In this document: positions 16,426-25,807 of the stretch, piece after piece | Position numbering within the stretch: position 1 is the first letter of the stretch | Layout: each line of letters begins with the position of its first letter | NCBI GenBank assembly: GCA_903871875.1 | Contig: CAIQIR010000138.1 | Span: 1 to 43,846 of the forward strand | Length of the DNA stretch: 43,846 nucleotides | Direction of reading: 5' to 3' | DNA from: an uncultured Schlesneria sp. | Lineage (GTDB): Bacteria > Planctomycetota > Planctomycetia > Planctomycetales > Planctomycetaceae | Notes under the pieces: generated by a model | Seen by the model: the letters and a program-made list of their open reading frames with translations, nothing else | Told to the model about the DNA's origin: nothing | Database searches by the model: none | Made by a program: the position numbers and the translations under genes

Positions 16426-18351
16426 TTAGGGAGCAACATCTCCCGGCTTCACTGCATTCCCCGCGTCCGAGCCGGCCGTCTTCAACCCGGCCGTGGACGG
16501 CTCGGTGTTAAGCGGAGGAGGAGGAATGAAATCCAACGGTGCCGGAGTATTTTGCAGGTTCACTGCGGGAGGCTGGCCAGGTCCTGGAGGAGGCTCGTTT
16601 GTTTTCGGCAGCTTGTCTTCAAATAGCCGCAGAACTTTCTGAGCCATCTCATCTCGTGGCGCGAGATTGACGCATTTCTGCAATTGCTTCACCGCTTCCG
16701 CAGGATAACCCAAGAACCCGTAGTGAAAGCCCAGCAAGAACCGCAAACTGGGTTCATCTGGTTTTTCACGAGCGGCTTTTTCCAGTGCACGGATCTGACT
16801 CGTATAGTCTTCACCCCGACCATAGAGGTCGCGGAAGTTCTTGATGACCACATCCCATTTGTCTTGGGGAAGTGATTGCATCGCTGCTTGCGCAGCCCCG
16901 GCCGATTCGCCATATTGTTCGGTCGCGAACAACGCTTGCGCCAACATCAATACCAGAACACCGTTTTGGGGATCATCGACCAGCCCGTGTCGCCACGCTC
17001 GCACTGCACCTTTGTAGTCGCGAGCCTTAAAGGCGGTCTCACCAATCCTTGCAAACTGCTCTGCCGTCGGTAGCCCACTGGCGGCTCCCGAGGTCGTGTC
17101 CGTTAGCGGACTGATCGGCGGAGCCGCGTCGGTCGCGGTTGCCGGCCCTAGCGCGGCCATTTGCGATGAGGGACCGTATGCCAAACCTGCAGCGCCGTAC
17201 CCGTTGTACGCGGCATATCCCGGATACGCCGAGTAGTTCGAGTACGCTCCGTAGCCAGGCAGCGAGCTCAGGTAACCGTATCCGTACGGCTGATACGCAC
17301 AACAAGACTGATAACCCAGACAACCCCAGTTCGGGTATCCGTAGTTCAATCCATATCCGTAACCGATCCCGTATCCGTATCCATTCAACCCATAGCAATA
17401 GTTGTTGAAGCCGTAACCACCGTAACCACCGTAGTACCCCAGCCCATACCCACCGTAGTAGCCAAGTCCATAGCCGCCGTAATATCCGAGCCCTAATCCA
17501 TACCCCAGCCCGAATCCCAATCCAAACCCCAAACCGCCCCAACCGTAACCATATCCGTAGTACGGATAATGCCTGAAGCCATATCCGTATCCATGATTGC
17601 CGTAGTACCCGTTGTGTCCGTAGTAACCACCGGAATGCAGATACGGATGATTTAAATTCGCATGATTGAACGAGTTGACCCCATGAAGATTGTTATGAAG
17701 CCCAAGATTCTGATGATTGAAATTCGTTCCAGAGAATGAACCATGGTGCGACGCGGAAACCGACGAAATATGGTGGTTCGACAAGAAATTACTGGATTGA
17801 TGAGACGAGAGATTCCCCAACGAATGGGTCTGGTTGCCAAAGTTATGGTTGAACGAATTGTTGGTGGTATGGTTTAAAGCACCGCTATTGTGCTGCAGCG
17901 ACGATCCCGAATGCAGCGCGTGGTTCTGGTAAAACGGAGCATGCGTTTGCATCTGCATCTGCGTCTGCGTCCCCAGGTTGTGCTGCGTCCCCAGATGGTT
18001 TTGATTGCTGAAGTTATGACCGTTGAAATTCTGAGTACCCAAGTGCTGATTGTTCAGGTGCTGGGTACCAAAATTCGAACCGTTATGAATCGGTTGCTGT
18101 CCACCGTAATGTTGTTGCCCGCTGAAGTGCTGTTGCCCGCTAAAACCCGAATGCTGCGGAGCACTGTAATGACCACCGCTATAGTGGCCGCCTCCGCCCA
18201 TGTGTCCACCTCCCATGTGGCCACCACCACCACCACCCATATGTCCGCCACCACCCCCGTGACCTCCTCCGCCATGGGCGTGAACGATTGGAGAAGCGAT
18301 CAACGAGACGCCGATGGCAAAAACCAGGCTCAGTCGGATGCCACGAATCAT
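16426..18351 (-). CDS. Secreted Gly/Tyr/His/Asn-rich protein with a C-terminal TPR domain
   Basis: The 641-residue protein has a signal peptide (MIRGIRLSLVFAIGVSLI, ending near HA). Three blocks follow: a His/Gly-rich block with HMGGG units, an Asn/Gln/His-rich block, and a Gly/Tyr block with three YYGGYGLG units. The C-terminal 200 residues hold TPR-like helices (FARIGETAFKARDYKGAVRAW and GVLVLMLAQALFATEQYGES). Such composition is typical of surface or cell-envelope scaffold proteins; the His-rich part could bind metal. The frame can be extended 20 codons, but AAGGGG nine bases before the ATG at 18351 sets the start. It is convergent with the haem-site gene. Function is not recognised; only the domain layout is supported. 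Confidence 0.8.
   Translation of the reverse strand: MIRGIRLSLVFAIGVSLIASPIVHAHGGGGHGGGGGHMGGGGGGHMGGGHMGGGGHYSGGHYSAPQHSGFSGQQHFSGQQHYGGQQPIHNGSNFGTQHLNNQHLGTQNFNGHNFSNQNHLGTQHNLGTQTQMQMQTHAPFYQNHALHSGSSLQHNSGALNHTTNNSFNHNFGNQTHSLGNLSSHQSSNFLSNHHISSVSASHHGSFSGTNFNHQNLGLHNNLHGVNSFNHANLNHPYLHSGGYYGHNGYYGNHGYGYGFRHYPYYGYGYGWGGLGFGLGFGLGYGLGLGYYGGYGLGYYGGYGLGYYGGYGGYGFNNYCYGLNGYGYGIGYGYGLNYGYPNWGCLGYQSCCAYQPYGYGYLSSLPGYGAYSNYSAYPGYAAYNGYGAAGLAYGPSSQMAALGPATATDAAPPISPLTDTTSGAASGLPTAEQFARIGETAFKARDYKGAVRAWRHGLVDDPQNGVLVLMLAQALFATEQYGESAGAAQAAMQSLPQDKWDVVIKNFRDLYGRGEDYTSQIRALEKAAREKPDEPSLRFLLGFHYGFLGYPAEAVKQLQKCVNLAPRDEMAQKVLRLFEDKLPKTNEPPPGPGQPPAVNLQNTPAPLDFIPPPPLNTEPSTAGLKTAGSDAGNAVKPGDVAP
17426..17497 (-). 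repeat. Three tandem 24-bp units in the Gly/Tyr-rich gene
   Basis: Units at 17426-17449, 17450-17473 and 17474-17497 each encode an eight-residue repeat of the type YYGGYGLG. The DNA copies have diverged mostly at third codon positions, which suggests selection on the protein. Shorter Gly-Tyr degenerate repeats continue on both sides. Confidence 0.75.
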
Positions 18352-18674
18352 GATCGGATCCCCTTTCGGATAAGTATCTTCGCGGTGATGACAAACCAGT
18401 TCTATCGCCAATCGTACCCGTTGCCTACTTGTTCAATCCGATTACTTTCGGACTTTTCATTTAGTCAGAGCGAACCTGGCGGCAAATCCGTAAGTCCCGA
18501 TTTCTTCAGCGGTTCGAACAGATCAACCCATCGATTGCCTGGAATCAGCGGGAAAGATTCCGTTTTCGGAATTCCATGGACCGGTTTGACGGATTTGTTG
18601 CTTGGGATGCATACTACGACTAGAACAGACCACATTGTAGTGGGCTTTGGAACAGAGAGAAGGAATTTGTCAGC

Positions 18675-19760
18675 ATGACTCAGCGGATTTGGAATTTCTC
18701 GGCGGGGCCCGCCGTTCTGCCGGAATCGGTCTTGGAAGAAGCTCGCAACAATCTGTTGTCGCTCGGCAATACCGGGATTGGCATCCTGGAGCACTCCCAT
18801 CGAGGCAAGGCGTTTCTTGCGGTCTACGAAGAGACCGAATCGCTTGTGCGCGAAGTGGGGGGCGTGCCAGCAGACTACAAAGTGCTATTTCTGCAAGGAG
18901 GCGCTTCGTCGCAGTTCTTTCAAATCCCCATGAATTTCTTGACGCCCGAAAAAACGGCGGACTATCTCGTCACTGGAGCCTGGGCCGAAAAGGCGGAAGA
19001 GGAAGCACGACGATTTGGAAAAACTCATATTGCCTGCTCCAGTCAGGACAAAAACTACTCGTACATTCCGGCTTCATGCACGTTGAGTGCGAGTCCGACA
19101 TACGTACACTACACCTCGAACAACACGATTTTTGGAACGCAATGGCCCGGTCTTCCGCCTGCCCCCAGCGGCATCGATCTGATCTGTGACGCGAGCAGCG
19201 ATATCTTCTCACGTCCGATTGACGTTTCGAAACATGCGATGATCTACGCGGGTGCCCAAAAGAATCTGGGCCCCTCGGGGGTGACACTGGTCCTGATGCG
19301 TGACGAATTGATCGAGCGCGGTGCCAAAAATCTGCCAACGATGTTGCAGTACCGAACCCACGCCAAAAACGAATCGATGTACAACACGCCACCGACGTTC
19401 GCGATCTATCTTGTCGGGCTGGTGCTGAAATGGATCAAGCAGGGGGGCGGACTGGCCGCAATCGGCGAGCGTAATCAACGCAAAGCCGGCAAGCTTTATG
19501 CATTTCTCGATCAAAGCAAGCTGTTCAAACCCACGGCAGCCAATGGAAGTCGATCGCAAATGAATGTCACGTTCGTGACCGGCGACGCGGAAGTTGACGC
19601 CAAATTCTGCTCTGCAGCCACCAAAGCCGGCTTCGACGGACTGAAAGGTCATCGCAGCGTCGGCGGCATGCGGGCCAGTATTTACAATGCCTTCCCCGAG
19701 GCTGGTATCGATGCGCTGATCGAGTTTTTGAAAAAATTCGAGGCCGAAAATGCCAAGTAA
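18675..19760 (+). CDS. serC: Phosphoserine aminotransferase
   Basis: SerC converts 3-phosphohydroxypyruvate and glutamate to phosphoserine and 2-oxoglutarate in serine synthesis; it also acts in pyridoxal phosphate synthesis. The 361 residues match the usual length and run from the conserved opening ([10 protein letters not shown]) to the end. The PLP-binding lysine is K196 in [22 protein letters not shown] (72-81) and the [14 protein letters not shown] stretch near the C-terminus bind the cofactor and substrate phosphate. AAGGAA sits about 9 bases before the ATG. The gene appears monocistronic, with 364 bp before infA. Confidence is very high. Confidence 0.97.
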   Translation: MTQRIWNFSAGPAVLPESVLEEARNNLLSLGNTGIGILEHSHRGKAFLAVYEETESLVREVGGVPADYKVLFLQGGASSQFFQIPMNFLTPEKTADYLVTGAWAEKAEEEARRFGKTHIACSSQDKNYSYIPASCTLSASPTYVHYTSNNTIFGTQWPGLPPAPSGIDLICDASSDIFSRPIDVSKHAMIYAGAQKNLGPSGVTLVLMRDELIERGAKNLPTMLQYRTHAKNESMYNTPPTFAIYLVGLVLKWIKQGGGLAAIGERNQRKAGKLYAFLDQSKLFKPTAANGSRSQMNVTFVTGDAEVDAKFCSAATKAGFDGLKGHRSVGGMRASIYNAFPEAGIDALIEFLKKFEAENAK

Positions 19761-20124
19761 CATCGGCCAGCCAAACGACGGAGATCCCGAAATAATCCGA
19801 CCGCGGCCTATCGCCCGCGGACGGAATGACGCAAGTTGAGAATTGGCCGAGTACACCGCGTCTCCGCTGATCGGACTCTCCCAAATGTCAGCCGAAACCG
19901 ATAGTGCGAGCCGTCTGCAATGATCGGCCTGCGAACCAATCGAACCGTCGTCTAAGTTTTTTTTGGGTGTTTCGCAGCGGATTATCGTCGCAATCTCATT
20001 GTTTAGCGATTCTTATTTGGAATGAAGGGTTGGTTTTGCGCTGGTCGGCCAGTTATAATCCGCCCTCTCTTTTGGCGGCAGGAACGTCGCCAAACTCTCA
20101 AACGACTCTCGGAGGTTCTGGTTT
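19761..20124 (+). other. serC-infA intergenic region
   Basis: These 364 bp contain the hairpin at 19796-19825 and, further on, a run of eight T at about 19957. No open frame with coding character was found. The last 100 bp should hold the infA promoter, and GGAGG at about 20110 is its ribosome binding site. I see no tRNA cloverleaf or recognised RNA. Confidence 0.5.
19796..19825 (+). terminator. Possible hairpin terminator of serC
   Basis: TCCGACCGCGG (19796-19806) pairs with CCGCGGACGGA (19815-19825) over an 8-base loop, with one A/A mismatch. It lies 36 bp after the serC stop. The T-run comes 130 bp later, so an intrinsic mechanism is unproven. Confidence 0.4.
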
Positions 20125-20343
20125 ATGGCCAAAGAAGAGGCCATCGAAGTAGAAGGCGATGTCGTCGAAGCACTGGCGAACACGCAATTTCGTGTGAAAT
20201 TAAAGACCGGTCACATGGTGATGGCACACGTCGCCGGAAAAATGCGGAAGAACTTCATCCGCATTGTCCCCGGTGATCATGTCGTGGTCGAAGTTTCTCC
20301 GTACGATTTGAATCGCGGACGTATCGTCTTCCGAGAACGATAA
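20125..20343 (+). CDS. infA: Translation initiation factor IF-1
   Basis: IF-1 binds the ribosomal A site during initiation and assists IF-2 and IF-3. The 72-residue product is full length and shows the complete S1-type OB fold ([39 protein letters not shown], and the C-terminal [15 protein letters not shown]). GGAGG lies about ten bases before the ATG. It stands apart from the usual ribosomal protein clusters, followed after 165 bp by rnhA on the same strand. Confidence 0.97.
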   Translation: MAKEEAIEVEGDVVEALANTQFRVKLKTGHMVMAHVAGKMRKNFIRIVPGDHVVVEVSPYDLNRGRIVFRER

Positions 20344-20507
20344 CAGCCGCTACAGCCTCTGTCAGAGAGGAAAGCCTGTTCCCTCGTTTCCCTGAGGTCG
20401 CCTCTTCAGAATCCGCGCGGATATTTTTCTGTCGCTTTGCCACCTGACATCACCCGCGCAAGTCGAATGTCACGCGACATTCTGCGTTTTTGACGACGGT
20501 TCATCGT

Positions 20508-20993
20508 ATGTCGGCCCCACCGCCCTCTGCAGCCTCCCTGCCCTTTGTGCGTCTTTTCACCGATGGTGCCTGCCGAGGTAACCCTGGCCCCGGAGGATGG
20601 GGCTGTATCTTGCGACACCCAGCGTCAGGCGCGGAAAAAGAACTTTCGGGGGGTGTCGCACTCACGACGAATAACCAGATGGAATTGCAGGCCGTCATTT
20701 CAGGGCTTGCCGCATTGAAGTCGCCGTCGGAAGTCGAAGTTGTGACCGATAGCAGCTACGTTGCGAAAGGCAGTGCCGAATGGATGCCCGGCTGGAAACG
20801 CAACGGTTGGAAGCGCAAGGAAGGCACTTCCTGGAAACCGGTGAAAAACGTCGAGCTTTGGCAACAACTGGATGAATTGTTAAAGCGACATACTGTTCGA
20901 TTTGAACTTGTTCGGGGACACACGGGACATCCGGAGAACGAGCGTTGCGATGAACTCGCCGTGGCAGCAGCCATGAATTTCATGGGTGGCTGA
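20508..20993 (+). CDS. rnhA: Ribonuclease HI
   Basis: RNase HI cuts the RNA strand of RNA-DNA hybrids and removes R-loops and primers. The 161-residue protein has all four metal-binding acidic residues: D19 (FTDGA), E59 (NQMELQA), D81 (VTDSSYV) and D148 (NERCDELA), plus the histidines in GHTGHPENE. The basic handle region is present ([11 protein letters not shown]). The frame can start at a TTG at 20490, but the ATG at 20508 is preferred because the enzyme normally has few residues before the first strand. The extra 12 or so residues ([12 protein letters not shown]) form a Pro/Ser linker without known function. It follows infA and may be co-transcribed. Confidence 0.96.
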   Translation: MSAPPPSAASLPFVRLFTDGACRGNPGPGGWGCILRHPASGAEKELSGGVALTTNNQMELQAVISGLAALKSPSEVEVVTDSSYVAKGSAEWMPGWKRNGWKRKEGTSWKPVKNVELWQQLDELLKRHTVRFELVRGHTGHPENERCDELAVAAAMNFMGG

Positions 20994-21347
20994 TGCCACC
21001 CCGATTGGATTGACAACGCCAACCAGCCACGTCGAACACAACTGACGACTGCCAGGATCGTTAAAATCGTTCGAAAATCGCCACAACGCAGCCGTTCCCC
21101 AATCAGCTGGCTTGGCACAACCGACTTCGGTCCCACGAAGTTCTTCTGCGACGGATTTCATTTACGGATTGAACTTTGTGGAGGGCGCCGTATCCTAGTG
21201 GCCGTAGGAAACTGGTTGAACGATCGACGCCGGTAAGATGCGCAGGGGTGTACGTCTTACTTCCGTGGCGTGACGTTCGTAAATCGACGCCGATTGCGGT
21301 TCCTCTTTTACCGTCGTTACTTGCAGATGGCGGGATGAGGTGCGGGT
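20994..21347 (+). other. Intergenic region downstream of rnhA
   Basis: The 354 bp contain no open frame that looks coding on either strand and no recognisable RNA gene. The last 60 bp should carry the promoter and leader of the membrane protein gene starting at 21348. Confidence 0.45.
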
Positions 21348-22670
21348 ATGGAAGAAATCCTTCGTGGCTACCATGTCAATGCGCCGACATGGTTCTATCT
21401 GTCATTACTGCTGATTCTGGCCGTGTTTTTCAAATTCGGCCGTTTGTGGTCAGTGCGAAATCTGGACCTCGCGCTGCTGCTTTCTTTGGCTCCTGGCCTG
21501 TTGATTGTGAAATCGACCGAAACCGGTTCGACATTGGGTTACTGTTGGCTGTTTGCGGTCAGCGGAATGTTGCTGTTCCGCCTGCTGTTTGACTGGACGC
21601 TGACACGTCGTCCGCGAATGGAACAAAACCTCAATCCCGCAGGAATGGCGTTTTTGTGCGTGGCGGCCATGCTGTTTCAGACAACGAAGATCGTGAATGA
21701 GGCGCCCGATGCTGGCACAATGAAGACTCTGCTGAAAGCAGATGACTTGCTGAAACGGCAAGATGCGTCTGCCGAGATCGATGTCGTCGATGCCGGAACC
21801 GTGACGGGCCCCGCAGGGCGATTGCTCGCAACGCCTGTGGTGCCTCTGATGGGTGGCCCCGAAATCGCTGCCGCACGAGTCATGGCGTTTCTGTCGCACT
21901 TGGCCGTTTTGTTTGGCTTGATTGCCGTCGGTCGCTGGCATTTCAGTGACACGAATTTGGGTCTGGCGATGGGGACGATGTATTTGCTGCTGCCAGTCAC
22001 GGCCTATGACGTGACCAAGGTTAACCACTTGTTGCCCGCCGCCTTGATCGTTTGGGCAGTGGCCGCACATCGTCGACCGACGATCGCCGGCGGTTTGCTG
22101 GGCCTGGCCTGTGGGACACTCTTTTTCCCAATCTTTCTGCTGCCGATCTGGATGTCATTTTACTGGGGTCGGGGCGCAATGAAGTTTACGCTAGCACTGG
22201 TACTGACTGGAGCCATTCTACTCGGCAGTCTAGTACTCACGTCAGCTGATTCGCACAGTTTTACACGTCAGACGCTCGGTTCGATCGATTGGAGCGTGCT
22301 GAAATTCCAGGCTGACGACGGAGCGGGATTTTGGAGTCTGTACAACCCGGCTTACCGCGTCCCGGTTTTTGCGACGTTCATGGTCCTGCTCGTTTCCTTG
22401 TCCATCTGGCCACTGAAAAAGAACGTTGAAACGCTGTTGGCGAATTCCGCGGCCATCATCGTGGCGACTCAGTTCTGGTATCCAGATCAGGGAGGCATTT
22501 ATGTCCTGTGGTATCTACCACTGATGCTGATCGTGACATTTCGACCTCGTCTGGCCAATCTTCCGACGGAGGCACGAGAGACCGAATCAAAAATTGCGGT
22601 TTCCGACGGAGGTGCGATTCTTCGTCAGGATTCATTAACCGGGCTGCCTAGACCTCAAATGTACCGCTGA
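21348..22670 (+). CDS. Polytopic membrane protein of unknown function
   Basis: The 440-residue protein has about nine or ten hydrophobic segments spread over residues 15-405, a hydrophilic loop at about 118-170 (APDAGTMKTLLKADDLLKRQ within it) and a polar C-terminal tail. The layout resembles membrane glycosyltransferases of the GT-C type or polyprenol-linked mannosyltransferases. The DxD-like loop that would identify one is not evident near the first membrane segment, so the resemblance is weak. It is followed after 65 bp by a PIG-L/LmbE deacetylase on the same strand. That would be consistent with glycoconjugate synthesis, but this is inference. Real gene, function not recognised. Confidence 0.75.
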   Translation: MEEILRGYHVNAPTWFYLSLLLILAVFFKFGRLWSVRNLDLALLLSLAPGLLIVKSTETGSTLGYCWLFAVSGMLLFRLLFDWTLTRRPRMEQNLNPAGMAFLCVAAMLFQTTKIVNEAPDAGTMKTLLKADDLLKRQDASAEIDVVDAGTVTGPAGRLLATPVVPLMGGPEIAAARVMAFLSHLAVLFGLIAVGRWHFSDTNLGLAMGTMYLLLPVTAYDVTKVNHLLPAALIVWAVAAHRRPTIAGGLLGLACGTLFFPIFLLPIWMSFYWGRGAMKFTLALVLTGAILLGSLVLTSADSHSFTRQTLGSIDWSVLKFQADDGAGFWSLYNPAYRVPVFATFMVLLVSLSIWPLKKNVETLLANSAAIIVATQFWYPDQGGIYVLWYLPLMLIVTFRPRLANLPTEARETESKIAVSDGGAILRQDSLTGLPRPQMYR

Positions 22671-22735
22671 ACGCAACAGAAACCCGCATGCGATTCGATA
22701 CCTACGAACTCTAATACCTTTGACGGACCGACTGA

Positions 22736-23521
22736 ATGACGGATTCCTCCGGCCCCGTTCGAATTCTGGCCATCCACGCGCACCCCGACGATATTGAACT
22801 TCAGTGTGCGGGAACGCTGCTTCGCTTGAAACAACGGGGTTGTGAGATCTCGGTGGCGACGATGACCCCAGGCGATTGCGGCAGCGCCGAGTTGTCGGCT
22901 GATGAAATTGCAGCTGTCCGGCGAATGGAAGCCCAACGATCAGCCGATCTGTTAGGTGCCGATTACACCTGCCTCGAATTTCGCGACTTGAATATCGTCG
23001 TGGATAACGACAGTCGCCGCCGTGTTACAGAACTAATCCGTCGAACCCGACCAGAAATCGTTATGACGGCCCCCCCGGTCGACTACATGAGTGACCACGA
23101 GATGACCAGCCGACTGGTCCGGGACGCCTGCTTCAATGCAAGCTGCCCGAATTACGTGACACATCAATGGGATCCGGCTCCCCCGACAAAGAAAATTCCC
23201 TACCTCTACTACGTGGATGCGATTCAGGGTATCGACTATTTCGGTCGTGCATTGCCGACGGACTTTATCGTCGATGTTACCGCGACATTCGAAGAGAAGT
23301 TAAAAATGCTGGCTTGCCATGAGAGCCAACGAGCCTGGCTCAGGCGACAACACGGACTCGATGAATATCTCGACGGTTGCCGACGTTGGTCAGCAGCTCG
23401 CGGACAAGAGATCAGGGTGGCATACGGCGAAGCCTTTACCCAACATCGTGGCCATCCCTACCCTCATGAAAATCGGCTGCTGAAATTGCTCGACGATCTC
23501 ACCGTGGTCGACAATGCGTGA
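22736..23521 (+). CDS. PIG-L/LmbE-family deacetylase
   Basis: Members of this zinc hydrolase family remove N-acetyl groups from glucosamine-containing molecules (GlcNAc-PI, GlcNAc-malate in bacillithiol synthesis, mycothiol precursors). The 261-residue protein has the metal motif HPDD (H16, D18, D19) near the N-terminus and the second metal ligand H121 in [12 protein letters not shown]. The tail ([19 protein letters not shown]) is like BshB1-type enzymes, but the exact substrate cannot be read from sequence. The ATG directly follows a TGA-containing stretch, with no strong ribosome binding site. It converges on the DUF1080 gene with 28 bp between the stops. Confidence 0.9.
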   Translation: MTDSSGPVRILAIHAHPDDIELQCAGTLLRLKQRGCEISVATMTPGDCGSAELSADEIAAVRRMEAQRSADLLGADYTCLEFRDLNIVVDNDSRRRVTELIRRTRPEIVMTAPPVDYMSDHEMTSRLVRDACFNASCPNYVTHQWDPAPPTKKIPYLYYVDAIQGIDYFGRALPTDFIVDVTATFEEKLKMLACHESQRAWLRRQHGLDEYLDGCRRWSAARGQEIRVAYGEAFTQHRGHPYPHENRLLKLLDDLTVVDNA

Positions 23522-23549
23522 TACCGATTATTCGGTCGCCTGAATCACG

Positions 23550-24272
23550 TTATTCCGAACGAATCCGCATGCGGCGAACTTCAAATGGATGATCCTCGGC
23601 CTGAATTCCAATCAATCCAGACTTGAGCAATCCGGGTTGAGAATTCGAAATCGGCGTACCGTTCAGTATCACTTGAAGGGCTCCGGCCTTCGAGATGATC
23701 TCTAGTGAATTCCATTGGCCGACTGGTTTGCGAGCCTTTTGGCGGGCCGCGTCGTCGTCTTCCGCGATGACGGGGTCCGCACCTCCATTTTCCTTGATCG
23801 CAGCCATTTGGAGGTATTTGCCCTGAATTTCCACACAAATTGGCCATAGTTTGTGCTCACCGTTGATGTAGACCAGAAACCCTGTATTTCCTTTGAATTT
23901 GCTGTCGTCCTTCAGGCCTTTCGGACGAGGGAACCGGTATTCCAGCCGCAGAGTGAAATTCTCGTAGGGTTGTTGCGAATAGAGATATCCTCTCGGCTTA
24001 CCTGAGCTAGCGATGCCATCGTCAGTTACCGTCCAGGTTTCGGGCTCAGGCTGAAAGGAGATAAACTGATCACGCGTCAAGAGCGTGAATTCCGGTTCAA
24101 GTTCAAAAGGAGTGTCTTGAGGAACAGAATCCTCAACCACAGTGGCAGAAGTTGACGGAACTTCCTTGTGAGAACTGGCGGGCACGGGAGCCTCGTTGTG
24201 GCATCCGACGATCTGCACAGTCAGCAAGAAAATGATCGAAAGGACGAAGCGGCGAACGACAAGAGAACACAT
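23550..24272 (-). CDS. DUF1080 (3-keto-disaccharide hydrolase-like) lipoprotein
   Basis: The 240-residue protein has a lipoprotein signal (VVRRFVLSIIFLLTVQIVGC; IVGC is the lipobox, Cys about residue 24), a Ser/Pro/Thr linker, and a DUF1080 concanavalin-like beta-sandwich (about 65-240). The family signature runs from WTVTDDGIASSGKPRGYLYS to NGTPISNSQPG and GLIGIQAEDHPFEVRRM. DUF1080 proteins are abundant in planctomycetes; some members hydrolyse 3-keto-glycosides. The frame extends 86 codons upstream into the kinase gene in another frame, but AGGAG eight bases before the ATG at 24272 sets the start. That places it 22 bp after the kinase stop, as last gene of a three-gene operon. The signal would make it an LspA substrate. 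Confidence 0.86.
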   Translation of the reverse strand: MCSLVVRRFVLSIIFLLTVQIVGCHNEAPVPASSHKEVPSTSATVVEDSVPQDTPFELEPEFTLLTRDQFISFQPEPETWTVTDDGIASSGKPRGYLYSQQPYENFTLRLEYRFPRPKGLKDDSKFKGNTGFLVYINGEHKLWPICVEIQGKYLQMAAIKENGGADPVIAEDDDAARQKARKPVGQWNSLEIISKAGALQVILNGTPISNSQPGLLKSGLIGIQAEDHPFEVRRMRIRSE

Positions 24273-24294
24273 CCAAACAACTCCTGGTGGACAA

Positions 24295-25752
24295 CTACTC
24301 ACTCTTTTCAGACAACTCTTCGAGGTTTTGAAGCCTCTGGCGGGCTTCCTCAACAAACGCCTGAAGCCTCCTGTCGGAGCCATACAGCTTAATAATTCCA
24401 TCATAGATGGCTTTCGCCTGATCTTGCTGGTCATCGGGTAATGTTTCGGCTCGCAGCAAGGCATTCTCGACGAAGCCCATTTGATCAGGCGCATTGATTT
24501 GATGGCGAATTTCTTTTCGAAGGCGATCAATTCGTTTGACGAGCGGCTTTTGAGCGGCGTCCGTTTGAATTACTCCTTCGAGTGCATCGAGTTGAATGAG
24601 AGCAGAAAGCGGGTCCCCTCCTTTCCATCGCCAACGAGCCCTTTGAACGATGCGTTCCGCCTCGGTTTTCGCAGGCGCATTATCGTCTGTTGCCCCTCCC
24701 CGTTGATCAGAACGCAGCGATAACCAGACGGCACCGAGAATCACCAGTAACAACAACCCGAACAGCACCCAAGTATTGTTCATCGTTCGTACGAGGACGT
24801 TCGGGTGATCTTGACTGGTGGCTTCAACACGCAGTAAATCGCGGACAAATGTCGCGCCGACCAGCGGACCTTCTGCTCCACCGGCGACACGAGTCACATC
24901 ATCCGGCGAGCCAGGAAATCTCGAATCTTGCAACTCGATCTTTCTGACGACTTCTTGCAATCGTCGACCGGTGACGAAGGCATCGGGTGGACGTTTGTCG
25001 GGGTCCTTCTCCAGCATTTGGCAAACGAGGTCATCCAGCCACGAGGGAATTTCAGGGACGTAGCTTTTCGGCGGATCAAAGCGACCGAATCGTTGCTTCT
25101 GCATAATGTCCGAAGCGGTCGTCCCCATAAACGGCGGATGGCCAACCAGCATGGTGTAGAGCACGGCTCCCAACGAATAAATATCACTTCGCTTGTCCGT
25201 CCGGGATCCGGTGACTTGCTCTGGCGACATGAATTCTGCCGTCCCGATGACTCCGCCAGTCGAGGTCAATCGATCGGCGGCAAACACCTGTGCCACACCG
25301 AAATCGGCAATCTTAACGACGCCTTCTTTGCTGACCATCAGATTGGATGGCTTCAAATCCCGATGAATGACACCGGTATCATGGGCATGCTTCAATCCCA
25401 CACAAATTTGACGGGAATATTCGACCGCCTCCATCCAGGGGATTTTTTTCTGGCGACGCAACTGCCCCGTGATCGTTTCGCCGTCCACGTACTCCATCGC
25501 GTAGTAATAGGTCTCGTCGTCAGAACCGCTCTCCAGCAATTTGACGATGTTCGGGCAATTCAACTTTCGCATCGCCTCAATCTCGCGATTAAAGCGATGC
25601 ACGAATCCGTCTTCGCGCGCCAGCGACGCCGGCAATTCTTTAACCGCCACGATCTGACCCGTTTGTTCATGACGGGCCAGATAGACATTCCCCATTCCCC
25701 CGGCGCCGATTCTTCGCTCGATCAAATAGGGGCCAATACGAACAGGGTTCAT
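24295..25752 (-). CDS. Membrane-anchored serine/threonine protein kinase
   Basis: This 485-residue Hanks-type kinase has the N-terminal catalytic domain (about 8-270): glycine loop IGAGGMGNVYLA, K38 in VAVK, HRDLKPSN (130-137), DFG (150-152) and GTAEFMSPEQ (activation segment). A juxtamembrane region and one membrane segment follow (about 328-346, TWVLFGLLLLVILGAVWLSL). The extracytoplasmic part (about 350-485) is helical with TPR-like or coiled-coil character. All catalytic residues are present. It could start at a GTG at 25794, adding 14 residues (MSAVSTGCFSTDTL), but the ATG at 25752 lies directly before the kinase fold; neither start has a strong binding site. The operon partners are an FG-GAP protein before it and a DUF1080 lipoprotein after it. 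The external domain may sense a ligand handled by those partners. Confidence 0.92.
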   Translation of the reverse strand: MNPVRIGPYLIERRIGAGGMGNVYLARHEQTGQIVAVKELPASLAREDGFVHRFNREIEAMRKLNCPNIVKLLESGSDDETYYYAMEYVDGETITGQLRRQKKIPWMEAVEYSRQICVGLKHAHDTGVIHRDLKPSNLMVSKEGVVKIADFGVAQVFAADRLTSTGGVIGTAEFMSPEQVTGSRTDKRSDIYSLGAVLYTMLVGHPPFMGTTASDIMQKQRFGRFDPPKSYVPEIPSWLDDLVCQMLEKDPDKRPPDAFVTGRRLQEVVRKIELQDSRFPGSPDDVTRVAGGAEGPLVGATFVRDLLRVEATSQDHPNVLVRTMNNTWVLFGLLLLVILGAVWLSLRSDQRGGATDDNAPAKTEAERIVQRARWRWKGGDPLSALIQLDALEGVIQTDAAQKPLVKRIDRLRKEIRHQINAPDQMGFVENALLRAETLPDDQQDQAKAIYDGIIKLYGSDRRLQAFVEEARQRLQNLEELSEKSE

Positions 25753-25807
25753 GAGTGTGTCCGTAGAAAAACAACCAGTCGAAACGGCTGACACAAAGGC
25801 AGCGATC

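Noticed and set aside
18440-18680. Open frame in the serC upstream region (part of 17890-18678)
   Set aside because: It lies mostly antisense to the Gly/Tyr-rich gene; its Arg/Thr-rich composition is the mirror of a low-complexity gene.
20405-20430. ATCCGCGCGGAT followed by a T-run as a terminator of infA
   Set aside because: The palindrome would leave only a 4-bp stem with a four-base loop, too weak to support.
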